DNA of 64,000 nt from Bradyrhizobium vignae (lineage in GTDB: Bacteria > Pseudomonadota > Alphaproteobacteria > Rhizobiales > Xanthobacteraceae). The translations under genes were made by a program, and so were the position numbers. This document shows, piece after piece, positions 41,361 through 53,275 of this stretch; position 1 is the first letter of the stretch, and each line of letters begins with the position of its first letter. The stretch is from assembly GCF_004114425.1 (NCBI RefSeq), contig NZ_RDQF01000008.1:62001-126000 (forward strand), written 5' to 3'. The notes under the pieces were generated by a model. It was not told the origin of the DNA. It searched no databases and was given only the letters and a program-made list of their open reading frames with translations.

Positions 41361-42749
41361 TCAGCGCGAGACGTGGAGCTTGGAGATGGAGGTTCCGATC
41401 TGACTGAAAGCGGATGCGATCTGGCTGGAGCTCGTCAGCATGAAAAACTTGCTTGAGTCGCTCGCGCAGGCCGGCAGGACCGCCGATTGGCCAGCGCCAT
41501 CCGTATCGATCTGCACGGTGTAGATGGTGACGCCTGAATTCTTGATGTTCGTGCACAAGGTGCTCATGCGGGCATCGACCTGTGTGCTCGTACTAGAGAA
41601 GTCACCGTACCAGCGGTTGCCGGTGTTCAGGCCGTCAGTGAACAGCACAATGATGTGCTGGTAGGTGTTGCCGGTGATCGATTCCGCCGGTGCATTGAGG
41701 GGAGACTGCTGGAGCAGCGAGAACCAGCCCCACTGCAGGCCGATGGTTTGGTTGGTTGCACCGCGCGCGGTCATCGAGTTGATCGTGTTGTTGACCGCAG
41801 TCCAGTTGTAGGTCAGGGGGAGGATCTGGGCTGTCGGGCACGATTGATCCTGATCCGCGTAGAAGGAGGTGGCGAGAGAGGAGGGCGCGGTCGAGGTGAC
41901 ATCGTAGTTGGAGCTCTTGTCGCGGTCGGTCACGCATCCGTTCCACAGTGTCTTGTCGATCGTAGGCGTGTGATTCCAAGTGTAGCCGTGCCCCACGCAT
42001 TGGGCATAAGTCATCCAGTAGCCGCCGCTGCAATAGGTCTGCCAGGGATACGACGAGTTCGGATAATTCGTGGGGTCCCACTGGTCCCAGCGCAGCCAGC
42101 TCGCATTGACGTTGGACGTGCCGACATTGACATCGATCTCGAACGGAATGACGGAAATGTAGACGTCGCCGGGGTTGACGGCGAGATTAGACAATTGGGT
42201 CACGAGGCTCTTGGCGGCGTTCTGCAACGAGGCGAGCTTGTTGTAGTTGGCCATCGATCCGGTGTTGTCGAGCACCAGTGCGACGCGGAGCAGGTTGGCT
42301 CCCCAAGTGCTGGTCGCGGTCGCGCCGAAACCGAGGTTCGGAAATCCGGCGATCTTCATGAATTCGGTCGGGATGGATCCGGATCCGGTGACCTGGACCG
42401 TCGCATTGCTACTGCTGCTGGCGGCGGTGTAGGTCGCGGAGATCGAGAGGGATTGAGCGCTTGTATTGGTGTACAGGCCGGTGAAGTAGCTCTGTGCCTT
42501 TGAGCTGATTTGGGATGTCGTGATTGTGCCCGCCGACAGGTCCTTGGAGAGCATCAGAGCAGTGGAGTCCAGCGCCGCCTGCATCGCGGTACGGGCGTTG
42601 GCGGCCCGGCTGTAATCGATGGCGGCGCCTATGAAGGTCAACACCGGGACGAGCGCGATGGCGAAGATCACGGCGATATTGCCTTGCTCGGCTCCGGCAA
42701 AACGGGCGAGCTGTCGACCAATGCGGATGACGACGGACGAGCGACACAT
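41361..42749 (-). CDS. TadG-like pilus/VWA protein
   Basis: The 462-residue protein has an N-terminal Tad-type segment (ARFAGAEQGNIAVIFAIAL, one membrane helix about 20-42) and a VWA domain (about 150-460) with MIDAS-like VLDNTGSM. Such TadG-like proteins accompany tight-adherence pili or act alone at the cell surface. No other tad or cpa gene is in the window. Codon and residue use (many Ser, Thr, Asn, Tyr) differ from its neighbours, as is usual for surface proteins. The ATG at 42749 is chosen over the longer frame. Confidence 0.85.
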   Translation of the reverse strand: MCRSSVVIRIGRQLARFAGAEQGNIAVIFAIALVPVLTFIGAAIDYSRAANARTAMQAALDSTALMLSKDLSAGTITTSQISSKAQSYFTGLYTNTSAQSLSISATYTAASSSSNATVQVTGSGSIPTEFMKIAGFPNLGFGATATSTWGANLLRVALVLDNTGSMANYNKLASLQNAAKSLVTQLSNLAVNPGDVYISVIPFEIDVNVGTSNVNASWLRWDQWDPTNYPNSSYPWQTYCSGGYWMTYAQCVGHGYTWNHTPTIDKTLWNGCVTDRDKSSNYDVTSTAPSSLATSFYADQDQSCPTAQILPLTYNWTAVNNTINSMTARGATNQTIGLQWGWFSLLQQSPLNAPAESITGNTYQHIIVLFTDGLNTGNRWYGDFSSTSTQVDARMSTLCTNIKNSGVTIYTVQIDTDGAGQSAVLPACASDSSKFFMLTSSSQIASAFSQIGTSISKLHVSR

Positions 42750-43171
42750 GGCGACCCCGAAATCTGTGACTTTGCCGGATTTTGCGCCACATCGTTGAAT
42801 CGCCGGTAAATTGCACGCTGCAAAGCCGGAGGGACCACGGACCAAAAGGTCGCGCCCTGCACCGCGGCTGGGTTCCTGGTCAACGCGTTCTAAACAGGCC
42901 GGCCGGAAATTTTTGTCAAATCGGTCCGGATTGATTAACCTTGGTGGGGATCGCCCGGACCGGGAATCGGGACCGCCGCGAGCCGCATCGACCAGGTGGC
43001 ACGCTTGCGGCGAGGCGGGAGGGGGCCCATATTGCTTGCGAGCGATCCGGCTTCGACCGGACCGGTTGGAAGCGGCGATCCAATAGGGCGGCGCGCCTGT
43101 GCGAGGCTCCGGGTGCGGAGCGGTGCGGCGGACCGTCTTTCGCTTCCGTGGGGAATTTGAACGCCTGTGCC

Positions 43172-43558
43172 ATGCCGCAACTGACTTCCAGACTCGACCT
43201 GTCCGCCGCCGCCCACGCTCTCCGGATGAGCAATGATGACAACCGTGCGGGCGGCCCGTCCGGGCCGAACACGTCGGTCATCACCAAGGTCAAGCCCAAG
43301 ACCAAGCGGCCGAATCTGTACCGCGTGCTGATCCTGAACGACGACTACACGCCAATGGAATTCGTCGTCCACGTGCTGGAGAAGTTCTTCAACAAGGACG
43401 TCGAGGCTGCGACCAAGATCATGCTGCACGTCCACCATCATGGGATCGGGGAGTGCGGCGTGTTCACCTACGAGATTGCCGAGACCAAGGTGACGCAGGT
43501 GATGGACTTCGCCCGCAAGCACCAGCATCCGCTGCAATGCGTGATGGAGAAGAAATAG
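43172..43558 (+). CDS. clpS: ATP-dependent Clp protease adaptor ClpS
   Basis: The 128-residue protein has a disordered N-terminus and a ClpS core from about residue 45: [20 protein letters not shown], then [20 protein letters not shown]. ClpS delivers N-end-rule substrates to ClpAP. It is followed by clpA 269 bases later, the usual order. The start is uncertain: ATG 43172 or ATG 43226, 18 codons downstream; neither has a strong ribosome site. The core is complete either way. Confidence 0.93.
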   Translation: MPQLTSRLDLSAAAHALRMSNDDNRAGGPSGPNTSVITKVKPKTKRPNLYRVLILNDDYTPMEFVVHVLEKFFNKDVEAATKIMLHVHHHGIGECGVFTYEIAETKVTQVMDFARKHQHPLQCVMEKK

Positions 43559-43827
43559 GTCACGGCGCGTTCGAAGTGTAAGTAGCAGTGTGACCGCCGT
43601 GTGGCGCGCGCGACGCCGCTTGTAACCGGCAAACTACGGAAATCCACGCCCTCGCCAATCCCGCCCAAATCGGAACGGGTTTTGCATCGAGAATATTCCG
43701 GGGTGCGCAGCCGCCGAGTCGCGGAACCGGTCTTTTGCCGCGATCTTGTATAACTATATGTGACGAAGGTTGTTGTTGCCTGACCGGGCGATGGCGATCA
43801 TGATGGTGGGGGCCATAGAGGACGCGA

Positions 43828-46236
<2,409 letters not shown>

Positions 46237-46255
46237 TCGGCGTGTGGTGAAATCG

Positions 46256-46283
46256 AAAAGGCCGGCTGAAGAGCCGGCCTTTT
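46256..46283. terminator. Rho-independent terminator between clpA and the PEGA gene
   Basis: Stem AAAAGGCCGGCT / AGCCGGCCTTTT with a four-base loop, followed on the plus strand by TATTTT. The A-tract on the left makes it usable from both sides of this convergent gap. Confidence 0.8.
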
Positions 46284-46303
46284 ATTTTGGGTCGCAGTTG
46301 GCC

Positions 46304-46759
46304 CTACGTTCCGGCCTCTGGCGCTGCCGCCGGCGGCCTCGGCTTTCTCGGAGCGGCGGGCCGCGCGCGGGCAGGGGCCGACGGCTGCATCGTCACGATG
46401 ACCGGATTGGGCTTGTGATCGGTCGCAGCCCCGGTCGCGGCGTCGACGCCCATGCCAACGACGCCGCCCAGCAGAAGATTGCCCGCGAATCCGGCGGCCC
46501 CGCTGGTCTGGACGTCCCGGCTGAGCGGCACGACTTGCGGCTCATACCCTTCCTTCTGGAAGGTGATCGAAATGTCGGCGTTTCGCTTGACGACCACGGA
46601 GCAGGGCGTCGTGCAGGTGGTCGGAACCTCCATTCCGCTGACCACGGCTTCCACGCCCGAAGGTGTCGATGAGATGCTGATGTTTTCCGTCGTACCGCGC
46701 GTAACGGACGCGCAGCCGCCAAGCATGACGCTGAGCGCCACTATTCCAAATGAACGCAT
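46304..46759 (-). CDS. PEGA-like lipoprotein
   Basis: The 151-residue protein has a lipoprotein signal (VMLGGC, C16), a PEGA-like beta domain (SISSTPSGVEAVVSGMEVPT, with TCTTPC that may form a disulfide; ITFQKEGYEPQVVPL), a Gly-rich hydrophobic stretch (about 90-108) and a Pro/Ala tail. It should be an outer- or inner-membrane lipoprotein of the envelope. Function unknown. It is convergent with clpA. Confidence 0.8.
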   Translation of the reverse strand: MRSFGIVALSVMLGGCASVTRGTTENISISSTPSGVEAVVSGMEVPTTCTTPCSVVVKRNADISITFQKEGYEPQVVPLSRDVQTSGAAGFAGNLLLGGVVGMGVDAATGAATDHKPNPVIVTMQPSAPARARPAAPRKPRPPAAAPEAGT

Positions 46760-46884
46760 GAAATGCCCCTTGTCCCGCGGCGAGTGGAGCGCAACCGGAG
46801 CGAGAGGGCAATACGTCAGGCGTCCAAATGGTTAAACCACGCACAGGTTGTGTGGGAGATACCGAGAAGGCGGCCGTGGCGCGC

Positions 46885-48306
46885 TCATTCCCCTTTCATC
46901 CGCTGTCCTTCCTGAACCCGGACATGCTCGGCGCCGCGCGCGCCCGCGGGTGACAAGCGCAGCATGCTGAGCAGCGCGCCGCACAGGGCAAAACCGACGC
47001 CGGCGAGCAGCGCGATCCTGGTGCCCTCCTGCGGGTAGCGGCCGAGCAACAGTGCGACCAGCGCCGCGCCGGTGGTTTGGCCGAGCAGGCGGGCGGTGCC
47101 GAGCATGCCGCTGGCGCCGCCGGAGCGCTGACGCGGGGCGGCGGCGATCATGGTGCGGTTGTTCGGCGTCTGGAACAGGCCGAAGCCAAAGCCGGCGAGG
47201 GCCATGCGCCAGACGACATCGACGGCGCTGGGCTCGGCCGGCAGCATCGCCAGCGAGGCGAGCCCGCCTGCGAACAGCAAAAGGCCAATGCCGCCGAGCA
47301 AGCCGGCCGGATAATGCTCGACGAGGCGCCCGGCGAGCGGGGCGGCGAACGTCACCGTGATCGGCCAGGGCGTGATCAGAAGGCCCATATGCACGGCTGA
47401 ATAGCCGAACCGACTTTGGAGGTAGAACGGGATCGCGACGAAGGCGAGCATCTGGGCGCAGAACGAGGCGACCGAGGTCGCGATCGACAGGGCGAAGATC
47501 GGGATGCGCAGGAGATCGATCGGCAGCAGCGGCACAGCCATATGCGTCTCGCGCCAGATCAGGGCAGCGCCCGCGATCGCGGCGACGGCGAATTCGATCA
47601 TGCAGGTGAGGAGCGGCTCGCCATGGCCGACGCTGTCGACGGCGAAAATGCCGACGCCGAAGGTGACGGCGCTCAGGCCCGCGCTCTGCCAGTCGAATGA
47701 ATGCGCCGCCAGGCGCGTGTGCGGCAGGCAGCGGGCGCCGAGCGCAACTGCAACTGCACCGATCGGCACGTTGATCGCGAACAGCCAAGGCCAGCTTCCC
47801 ACTGCCAGGATACCCGAGGCCAAGGTCGGCCCGATCGCGGCCGAGACCGCCACGACGAGCGCGTTGCGCGCGATGCCACGCCCAAGCAGCGCATGCGGAT
47901 AGGTGAAGCGCACCAGCGCGGTGTTGACGCTCATGATGCCGGCCGCGCCAAAACCCTGTATGACGCGCGCGACGGTCAGCAGCGGCAGCGAGTGCGCGAT
48001 GGCGCAAAGTGCGGAGGCAACGGTGAACAGCGCAAGTCCCGCCAGATAGACACGCCGATAGCCGACGATCTCGCCGAGCGAGGCCAGCGGCAGCAGCGAG
48101 ATGGTGATCGCGAGCTGATAGCCGTTGACGATCCAGATCGAGAAGGCAGGGCTGGCATCGAGGTCGGCCGCGATCGTCGGCAGCGCCACATTGGCGATGG
48201 CGCCATCGATCACGGACATGGTGATGCCGAGCGCAATGGTGAGGATGGCCCATCGACGCTGCGGCAGCGGCAGGCCATCCGCCTGCTCGATGGTGACTGT
48301 CGACAT
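46885..48306 (-). CDS. MFS multidrug exporter, DHA2 (14-span) family
   Basis: The 473-residue protein has about 14 hydrophobic helices and drug:H+ antiporter-2 features: the N-terminal SVIDGAIANVALPTIAADL (motif D1-like), GEIVGYRRVYLAGL (motif A) and ARVIQGFGAAGIMS (motif B with conserved Arg). It should export toxic compounds or metabolites with proton import. No regulator gene is adjacent. A longer frame in another phase on the same strand was ignored. Confidence 0.92.
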   Translation of the reverse strand: MSTVTIEQADGLPLPQRRWAILTIALGITMSVIDGAIANVALPTIAADLDASPAFSIWIVNGYQLAITISLLPLASLGEIVGYRRVYLAGLALFTVASALCAIAHSLPLLTVARVIQGFGAAGIMSVNTALVRFTYPHALLGRGIARNALVVAVSAAIGPTLASGILAVGSWPWLFAINVPIGAVAVALGARCLPHTRLAAHSFDWQSAGLSAVTFGVGIFAVDSVGHGEPLLTCMIEFAVAAIAGAALIWRETHMAVPLLPIDLLRIPIFALSIATSVASFCAQMLAFVAIPFYLQSRFGYSAVHMGLLITPWPITVTFAAPLAGRLVEHYPAGLLGGIGLLLFAGGLASLAMLPAEPSAVDVVWRMALAGFGFGLFQTPNNRTMIAAAPRQRSGGASGMLGTARLLGQTTGAALVALLLGRYPQEGTRIALLAGVGFALCGALLSMLRLSPAGARGAEHVRVQEGQRMKGE

Positions 48307-48398
48307 TGTGAGCGGCGTCTGGTTTCGCGAATCGAACTCTGCCAGGTGGCCGAGTATTGCGCCAACAGGGCAGGACCGCGATAGTTCCGGAGCCGCAA

Positions 48399-48545
48399 TT
48401 ACCAGCGCGCGGTCGCCTTGCCCCAGACATAGAGGGCAATGAGCCCGAGTGTCACCGCCGTCGAGAAGACCAGGATGGTGCGATCGCGGTCGATCCGCGT
48501 CAATTCGGTGCGGTTGAGATTAAGCACCATGAACAGGGCCTTCAT
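48399..48545 (-). CDS. Small single-span membrane protein
   Basis: The 48-residue protein starts MKALFMVLNLNRTELTRIDR and has one hydrophobic helix (TILVFSTAVTLGLIALYVWG). ATG 48545 is favoured over the longer frame. It lies between the MFS gene and an aldo/keto reductase on the same strand. Function unknown. Confidence 0.55.
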   Translation of the reverse strand: MKALFMVLNLNRTELTRIDRDRTILVFSTAVTLGLIALYVWGKATARW

Positions 48546-48627
48546 GGCAAATCGGCGCATCGGCAGCCAAGCGAGGGCCGCAGGGTGCCACGGCCGACGC
48601 AAGCGGGCTTGATGCAGCTCAAGTGTC

Positions 48628-49653
48628 CTACACCGCCGGCGGATTACGGTCGATGAAGGTCGTGCGCTGGTGCCAATAGGGATAGGGCAGCGTCACCTGG
48701 CTGGCGGCATCGAGCTTTGCGACCTGGTCCTTGGTCAAGGACCAGCCGACCGCGCCGAGATTTTCGCGCAGCTGGGTTTCGTTGCGCGCGCCGATGATCA
48801 GCGTCGAGACTGTGGGGCGCTGGAGTAGCCAGTTGAGCGCGATCTGCGAGACGCTCTTGCCCGTCTCCTTGGCGATCTCGTCGATTGCATCGACGACACG
48901 GTAGACGTGCTCGTCCGGCACGGGCGGGCCAAACTCGGCGGTCTTGGGCAGCCGGCTGACCTGCGGCTTCGGCTGACCACGCCGGATCTTGCCGGTGAGG
49001 CGTCCCCATCCAAGCGGCGACCAGACCACCGCGCCGAGGCCCTGGTCGAGGCCGAGCGGCATCAGCTCCCATTCGTAGTCGCGTCCGATCAGTGAATAGT
49101 AGGTCTGGTTGGCGACGTAGCGCGGGAAGCCGTGCTTGTCGGCAACGCCGAGCGACTTCATCAGGTGCCAGCCCGAGAAATTCGAGACGCCGACATAGCG
49201 GATCTTGCCGGCGCGCACGAGCACGTCGAGGGTGGCGAGCACCTCTTCGGGCGGGGTGAAGGCGTCGAAGCCATGGAGCTGGAACAGGTCGATATGGTCG
49301 GTGCCGAGCCGGCTCAGCGAACCGTCGATGGCGGCGAGCAGGTGCTGGCGCGACGAGCCGATGTCGTTAGGGCCGTCACCGAAGCGGAACGACGCCTTGG
49401 TCGAGATCAGGACCTTGTCGCGGCGACCCTTGATGGCTTCGCCGAGCACCCGCTCGGACTCGCCGAGCGAATAGACATTCGCTGTGTCGAACATCGATAC
49501 GCCGGCCTCGAGACAGATGTCCAGAAGGCGCCGCGCTTCGGTCGCGTCCGTCGTGCCCCAAGCAGCGAGGCGGCCGACGCCACCGAAGGTGCCGGTGCCG
49601 AGACTCAACGCGGGCACCATGAGGCCCGACCGGCCCAAGCGTCGGTATTCCAT
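48628..49653 (-). CDS. Aldo/keto reductase (Tas/YajO-like subgroup)
   Basis: This 341-residue AKR begins MEYRRLGRSGLMVPALSLGT. It has Asp and Tyr of the catalytic tetrad in FDTANVYSLGESE, Lys in ISTKASFRFG and His in DLFQLHGFDAF, and a C-terminal NADPH-site GARNETQLREN. The length matches the beta-subunit-like/Tas group. It should reduce aldehydes or ketones with NADPH. It differs from the shorter AKR at 27869, so the two are not recent duplicates. Confidence 0.9.
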   Translation of the reverse strand: MEYRRLGRSGLMVPALSLGTGTFGGVGRLAAWGTTDATEARRLLDICLEAGVSMFDTANVYSLGESERVLGEAIKGRRDKVLISTKASFRFGDGPNDIGSSRQHLLAAIDGSLSRLGTDHIDLFQLHGFDAFTPPEEVLATLDVLVRAGKIRYVGVSNFSGWHLMKSLGVADKHGFPRYVANQTYYSLIGRDYEWELMPLGLDQGLGAVVWSPLGWGRLTGKIRRGQPKPQVSRLPKTAEFGPPVPDEHVYRVVDAIDEIAKETGKSVSQIALNWLLQRPTVSTLIIGARNETQLRENLGAVGWSLTKDQVAKLDAASQVTLPYPYWHQRTTFIDRNPPAV

Positions 49654-49768
49654 CGATTGGCTCCTTGGCTGGCCGCTGATTGATCACTGCGGCTCGGTGC
49701 CAAAGGATACCGCAAGCAGGCGCCGCGTCCTATCACGTGCGCACATAGCGGCCTTGCCTGAGAGCGGC

Positions 49769-50005
49769 CTAATCGTGCAGGCGCATGTCGTCGAATGCTG
49801 CATTGGCAACGTGCGAGCCGGGTGTCTTCACCAAGGATTGAGCTTCGAGCCTTGTTGCGGGCCCAGGGAAGCACGCTGGTTCGCTGTCACGCGTTTGCCG
49901 CGGCAGGAGCGTCAGGCTCCAGCCCACCAGGACCAGCACCGCGAGCCGGAGTGCGATCACACCCAGCAACAGCTCCGATCCGCCTATGGTGTGGTGAGTC
50001 CTCAT
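49769..50005 (-). CDS. Possible small membrane protein in a 600-base gap
   Basis: The 78-residue frame (MRTHHTIGGSELLLGVIALR, then LAVLVLVGWSLTLLP) has one clear hydrophobic helix and a hydrophilic tail. The ribosome site is weak. It is the best minus-strand candidate between 49653 and 50265. No family recognised. Confidence 0.4.
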   Translation of the reverse strand: MRTHHTIGGSELLLGVIALRLAVLVLVGWSLTLLPRQTRDSEPACFPGPATRLEAQSLVKTPGSHVANAAFDDMRLHD

Positions 50006-50083
50006 GTGCGCCAGCCTGATCCAGGCCGCCAGGCAAGACAATCTGGAATTGGCGAGCATTGCCTTCGCTCGAAGCGAAGGCTC

Positions 50084-50260
50084 GTGGTGATAGCTGACTG
50101 GAACGAGATCTCAATGCCGCAGCTGCTCGGGGCGTCAGCCAAGCTGCGGCTCTATCACGAGGTGACAGTGGCAGCCGCCGCCGACGAACAATTCTTCGAA
50201 TATCTGAACTGTCACCCAAAGACGGGGATGCTGGCGGCCGTGAACACCGCCGGCGCCTGA
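50084..50260 (+). CDS. Possible small hypothetical protein
   Basis: A GTG-initiated frame of 58 residues (VVIADWNEISMPQLLGASAK...) with balanced composition. ATG at 50114 is an alternative start giving 48 residues. AAGG lies before the GTG. It ends five bases before the convergent HAD gene stop. It may be a remnant rather than an active gene. Confidence 0.3.
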   Translation: MVIADWNEISMPQLLGASAKLRLYHEVTVAAAADEQFFEYLNCHPKTGMLAAVNTAGA

Positions 50261-50264
50261 TCGA

Positions 50265-50903
50265 CTAGGTTATGCAATGACCGAGCAAGTCCGGATGCGC
50301 CGCGCAGATGTGGTGCGCGCCGGCATCCCGCAGCTCGGCCTCGCTGCCATAGCCGTAGAGCACGCCGATGGCGGTCATGCCGTTGGTGCGGGCGCCGACC
50401 ACGTCATGGCTGCGGTCGCCGATCATGATCGCGTTGTTCGCATCGACCTTCGTCTCGTCCAGCGCATAGCGGAGCAGGTCGCGCTTGTCGACGCGCGTGC
50501 CGTCGAGCTCGGAGCCGAACACGCGCTCGAAATACGGTTTCAGTCCGAAATGATCGACGATGCGCGTGGCGTAGACGGCGGGCTTGCTGGTCGCGACGAA
50601 CATGCGCTGACGTGTCGCTGCGAGCGATGACAATGTGTCCGCAATTCCGCTGTAAGCCTCGTTCTCGAACAGGCCGATATCGCTGAAGCGCTCGCGATAG
50701 AGCAGGAGCGCGCGGTCGGCGAGCTCATCGGTTCCGGTGAGTTTTCTCAGGCTCGCAAGCAGCGGAGGGCCGATGCACCAGGTCAGTTCGTCCTCGCTCG
50801 GCACCGAAACCCCGAGCCGCTCCAACGCATACTGGATCGAGCGAGTGATCCCGGGCTTAGGGTCGGTCAGCGTTCCGTCGAGATCAAAAAAGATTGTCAC
50901 CAT
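50265..50903 (-). CDS. HAD-superfamily hydrolase (Gph-like phosphatase)
   Basis: The 212-residue protein has HAD motif I FFDLDGTLTDPKPGI, motif II VATSKP, a Lys in VDKRDLLRYAL, and motif IV MIGDRSHDVVGA. The cap domain is the alpha-helical type (about 17-90). It is closest to phosphoglycolate phosphatase-like enzymes, but the substrate is uncertain. ATG 50903 gives the usual start right before motif I; the longer frame is rejected. Confidence 0.9.
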   Translation of the reverse strand: MVTIFFDLDGTLTDPKPGITRSIQYALERLGVSVPSEDELTWCIGPPLLASLRKLTGTDELADRALLLYRERFSDIGLFENEAYSGIADTLSSLAATRQRMFVATSKPAVYATRIVDHFGLKPYFERVFGSELDGTRVDKRDLLRYALDETKVDANNAIMIGDRSHDVVGARTNGMTAIGVLYGYGSEAELRDAGAHHICAAHPDLLGHCIT

Positions 50904-50991
50904 CAGGCGGGACCTGCGTTGATACTGCCGTATGTTGCTAGTTGGCTGGGGTTCCAAGTCAAGGTCCGATTTATCCGATTGCGACGATGCC

Positions 50992-51945
50992 ATGCGAATA
51001 GCTCGGGTTATCGCTGTCTTGTGCCTGGCCCTCGTGCTGTCGCCGGCGCTCGCAGAGGAGACGTCGCCTCCCGACGTACCTGCGAAGGCCGAGGGACCAG
51101 CGAAGCCGGTGGAAAAGCCGAATGACGCCCGCGAGAGTGACACGCGGGAGTCGATCTGCTTGATCGTGGAGGCGGCGGCACGCGACAACGACCTGCCGCT
51201 GGAGTTCTTCGCCCGCGTGATCTGGCAGGAAAGCCGCTTCCACGCCGATGCGGTCGGGCCCATGACGCGCAGCGGCGAGCACGCGCAGGGGATCGCGCAG
51301 TTCATGCCGGGCACCGCGAGCGAGCGCGGACTGCTCGATCCCTTCAATCCGGTGCAGGCGTTGCCGAAATCGGCGGAGTTTCTGAACGAGCTGCGCAACC
51401 AGTTCGGCAATCTCGGCCTGGCGGCCGCTGCCTACAATGCGGGGCCGCGCCGGGTGCAGGAATGGCTCGATGGCACCGGCGGAATGCCGGAGCAAACCCG
51501 CAACTACGTTTACGCAATCACCGGCACCAGCGTCGATGCCTGGGCCAAGGCGGGCAGCACCGGCAAGGGACCGCCGAGTTCGCCGCCGACGAGCTGCCGT
51601 GATCTGATGGCGTTGCTCAAGCGTGCTCCCAACCCGTTCGTCGCCGAGCTCGAGCAGCATGTGGAGCTTGCCGCCGCAAAGGTCTGGGGGGTGCAGCTCG
51701 CGGCCGGCTTCGACCGCAACAAGGCGTTGGCGATGTATTCCCGGGCCGTCACGAAACTGAGCGCCGTGATCGGCGAGCGTGATCCGAGCCTGCTGAGCTC
51801 GGTGATGCGCAGCCGCGGCACGCGTGCGTTCTACCAGGTGCGCATTGGTGCGGATACCCGGGCCGAGGCGGATGATCTGTGCAACCGCATCCGCAAGGCG
51901 GGTGGCGCCTGCTTCGTTCTGAGGAATAGGGGTGTGAGGGGGTAG
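50992..51945 (+). CDS. Lytic transglycosylase with C-terminal SPOR-like segment
   Basis: The 317-residue protein has a signal peptide (about 1-21, ALA-E), an SLT domain (about 55-165) with the catalytic Glu in VIWQESRFHADAVGP, then GIAQFMPGTASERG and AAAYNAGPRRVQEWL. A C-terminal SPOR-like region (about 280-317) contains FYQVRIGADTRAEADDL. It should cleave glycan strands of peptidoglycan in the periplasm without hydrolysis. SPOR could target it to septal peptidoglycan, like the carboxypeptidase at 38734. It is divergent from the HAD gene. Confidence 0.9.
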   Translation: MRIARVIAVLCLALVLSPALAEETSPPDVPAKAEGPAKPVEKPNDARESDTRESICLIVEAAARDNDLPLEFFARVIWQESRFHADAVGPMTRSGEHAQGIAQFMPGTASERGLLDPFNPVQALPKSAEFLNELRNQFGNLGLAAAAYNAGPRRVQEWLDGTGGMPEQTRNYVYAITGTSVDAWAKAGSTGKGPPSSPPTSCRDLMALLKRAPNPFVAELEQHVELAAAKVWGVQLAAGFDRNKALAMYSRAVTKLSAVIGERDPSLLSSVMRSRGTRAFYQVRIGADTRAEADDLCNRIRKAGGACFVLRNRGVRG

Positions 51946-51953
51946 GCACTCCC

Positions 51954-52053
51954 GTCATTCCGGCGCGCGACGAAGAGCTTCGGAATCCATCGTGCAGCGA
52001 TCTCTGTGGCGCAATGGATTCCGGGTTCGCGCCAAGGCGCGCCCCGGAATGAC
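51954..52053. repeat. GTCATTCCGG palindromic repeat
   Basis: A 100-base element with arms GTCATTCCGGCGCGCGA and GCGCGCCCCGGAATGAC and an inner pair GGAATCCAT / ATGGATTCC. It begins eight bases after the transglycosylase stop. It is related in design, not in sequence, to the GTCATTGCGAG family. Confidence 0.75.
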
Positions 52054-52158
52054 CGCGGTGGGTGTTTCACGCATGCCAGCCCCGCCGCGGACTTCCTTGA
52101 CGCAGACCGCCGTACTGCCCGTTATGCGGGCACGATTCCTCACCCGGCCAAAACTCCC

Positions 52159-52899
52159 GTGGCGCTTCCTCCGCTCGATTCCCCTCAATGGCAAAGCCCG
52201 TGGCGCGCCTTTGCGTGGGGATTGCGCTCGATCACGCAGACGATCCTCACCGTCGTCCTGTTCGTGACCTATCTTGGCATCGGCGCGCTGGCTCATGACA
52301 CCCATTTCAGCCTGATCTGGGCGCTCTGCTCGACGCTGTTCGTCTGGGCGGGGCCGGCGCAGATCATCTTGATCACCACGCTCGGCTCGGGCGCCACCAT
52401 CGTCCAGTCGGCGATCGCGGTGACCGTCAGCGCCATCCGCCTGTTTCCGATGGTGGTCTCGGTGCTGCCGCTGATGCGCACGCCGAAGACGAAACGGCGC
52501 GAGCTGATCTTCGCCGCGCACCTCACCGCGGTGACGCTGTGGGTCGAGTGTCATCGCTTCCTGCCGCAGGTGCCGCGCGAGCGGCGGATCGCCTTCGTCC
52601 ACGGGCTCGGCTGCGGCCTGGTCTCGGTGTGCCTCACCGCCAATACGGTCGGCTATTTCCTCGCCGCCAACCTGACGCAGACGCTTGGTGCGGCGATCCT
52701 GCTGCTCACACCGCTTTCGTTCCTGTTCTCGACCGCACGCAACAGCCGCGAGGTTGCTGATGTCGTGGCGCTGACACTCGGGATACTGCTTTATCCGCTG
52801 GCGGCGAAGATGAACTCGGGTCTCGACATCCTCGTGAGCGGCACGGTGGCGGGCACGATCGCCTATGGTGTGCATTGGTGGCGGGAGGTGCGCGCGTGA
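52159..52899 (+). CDS. azlC: AzlC family amino-acid exporter subunit
   Basis: The 246-residue protein has six to seven membrane spans and family segments such as FAWGLRSITQTILTVVLFVT and FVWAGPAQIILITTLGSGA. AzlC with AzlD forms a branched-chain amino-acid exporter (BrnFE type). A GTG at 52159 is the likely start; the frame extends further upstream into repeat DNA without a good start. Its TGA overlaps the GTG of the azlD gene (GTGA). Confidence 0.85.
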   Translation: MALPPLDSPQWQSPWRAFAWGLRSITQTILTVVLFVTYLGIGALAHDTHFSLIWALCSTLFVWAGPAQIILITTLGSGATIVQSAIAVTVSAIRLFPMVVSVLPLMRTPKTKRRELIFAAHLTAVTLWVECHRFLPQVPRERRIAFVHGLGCGLVSVCLTANTVGYFLAANLTQTLGAAILLLTPLSFLFSTARNSREVADVVALTLGILLYPLAAKMNSGLDILVSGTVAGTIAYGVHWWREVRA

Positions 52900-53246
52900 G
52901 TCTTGCGCAAGCGATCGGGGACTGGCACGCGCTCGCCGTGCTGTTCGTCGCCGGCGTCGTTCCCAACCAGATCTGGCGCATGCTGGGCCTGTGGTTCGGC
53001 GGCGGCATCGACGAGGGCTCCGAGCTATTGGTCTGGGTGAGGGCGGTCGCCACCGCGATCCTGGCCGGCGTCATCGCACAGATCGTGGTCGAGCCGCCCG
53101 GGGCGCTTGCGAGCGTACCCGATATCCTGCGCTATGGTGCGGTCGGCGCCGGGCTCGTCGTCTTCCTGCTGACGCGCCGTTCGATCTTTGCGGGTGTGGT
53201 CACGGGCGAAGTCTTCATGCTGGCCGGCAAGTGGTGGTTGGGCTAA
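52896..53246 (+). CDS. azlD: AzlD family amino-acid exporter subunit
   Basis: The 116-residue protein has four hydrophobic spans (about 8-28, 45-65, 68-85, 95-113) and a family-like start (WHALAVLFVAGVVPNQIWRM). It is the small partner of AzlC. The GTG start overlaps the azlC stop by four bases, so the two are made together. Confidence 0.85.
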   Translation: MSLAQAIGDWHALAVLFVAGVVPNQIWRMLGLWFGGGIDEGSELLVWVRAVATAILAGVIAQIVVEPPGALASVPDILRYGAVGAGLVVFLLTRRSIFAGVVTGEVFMLAGKWWLG

Positions 53247-53275
53247 AACCGCCGGCGAACAGTAGGGATGGACAT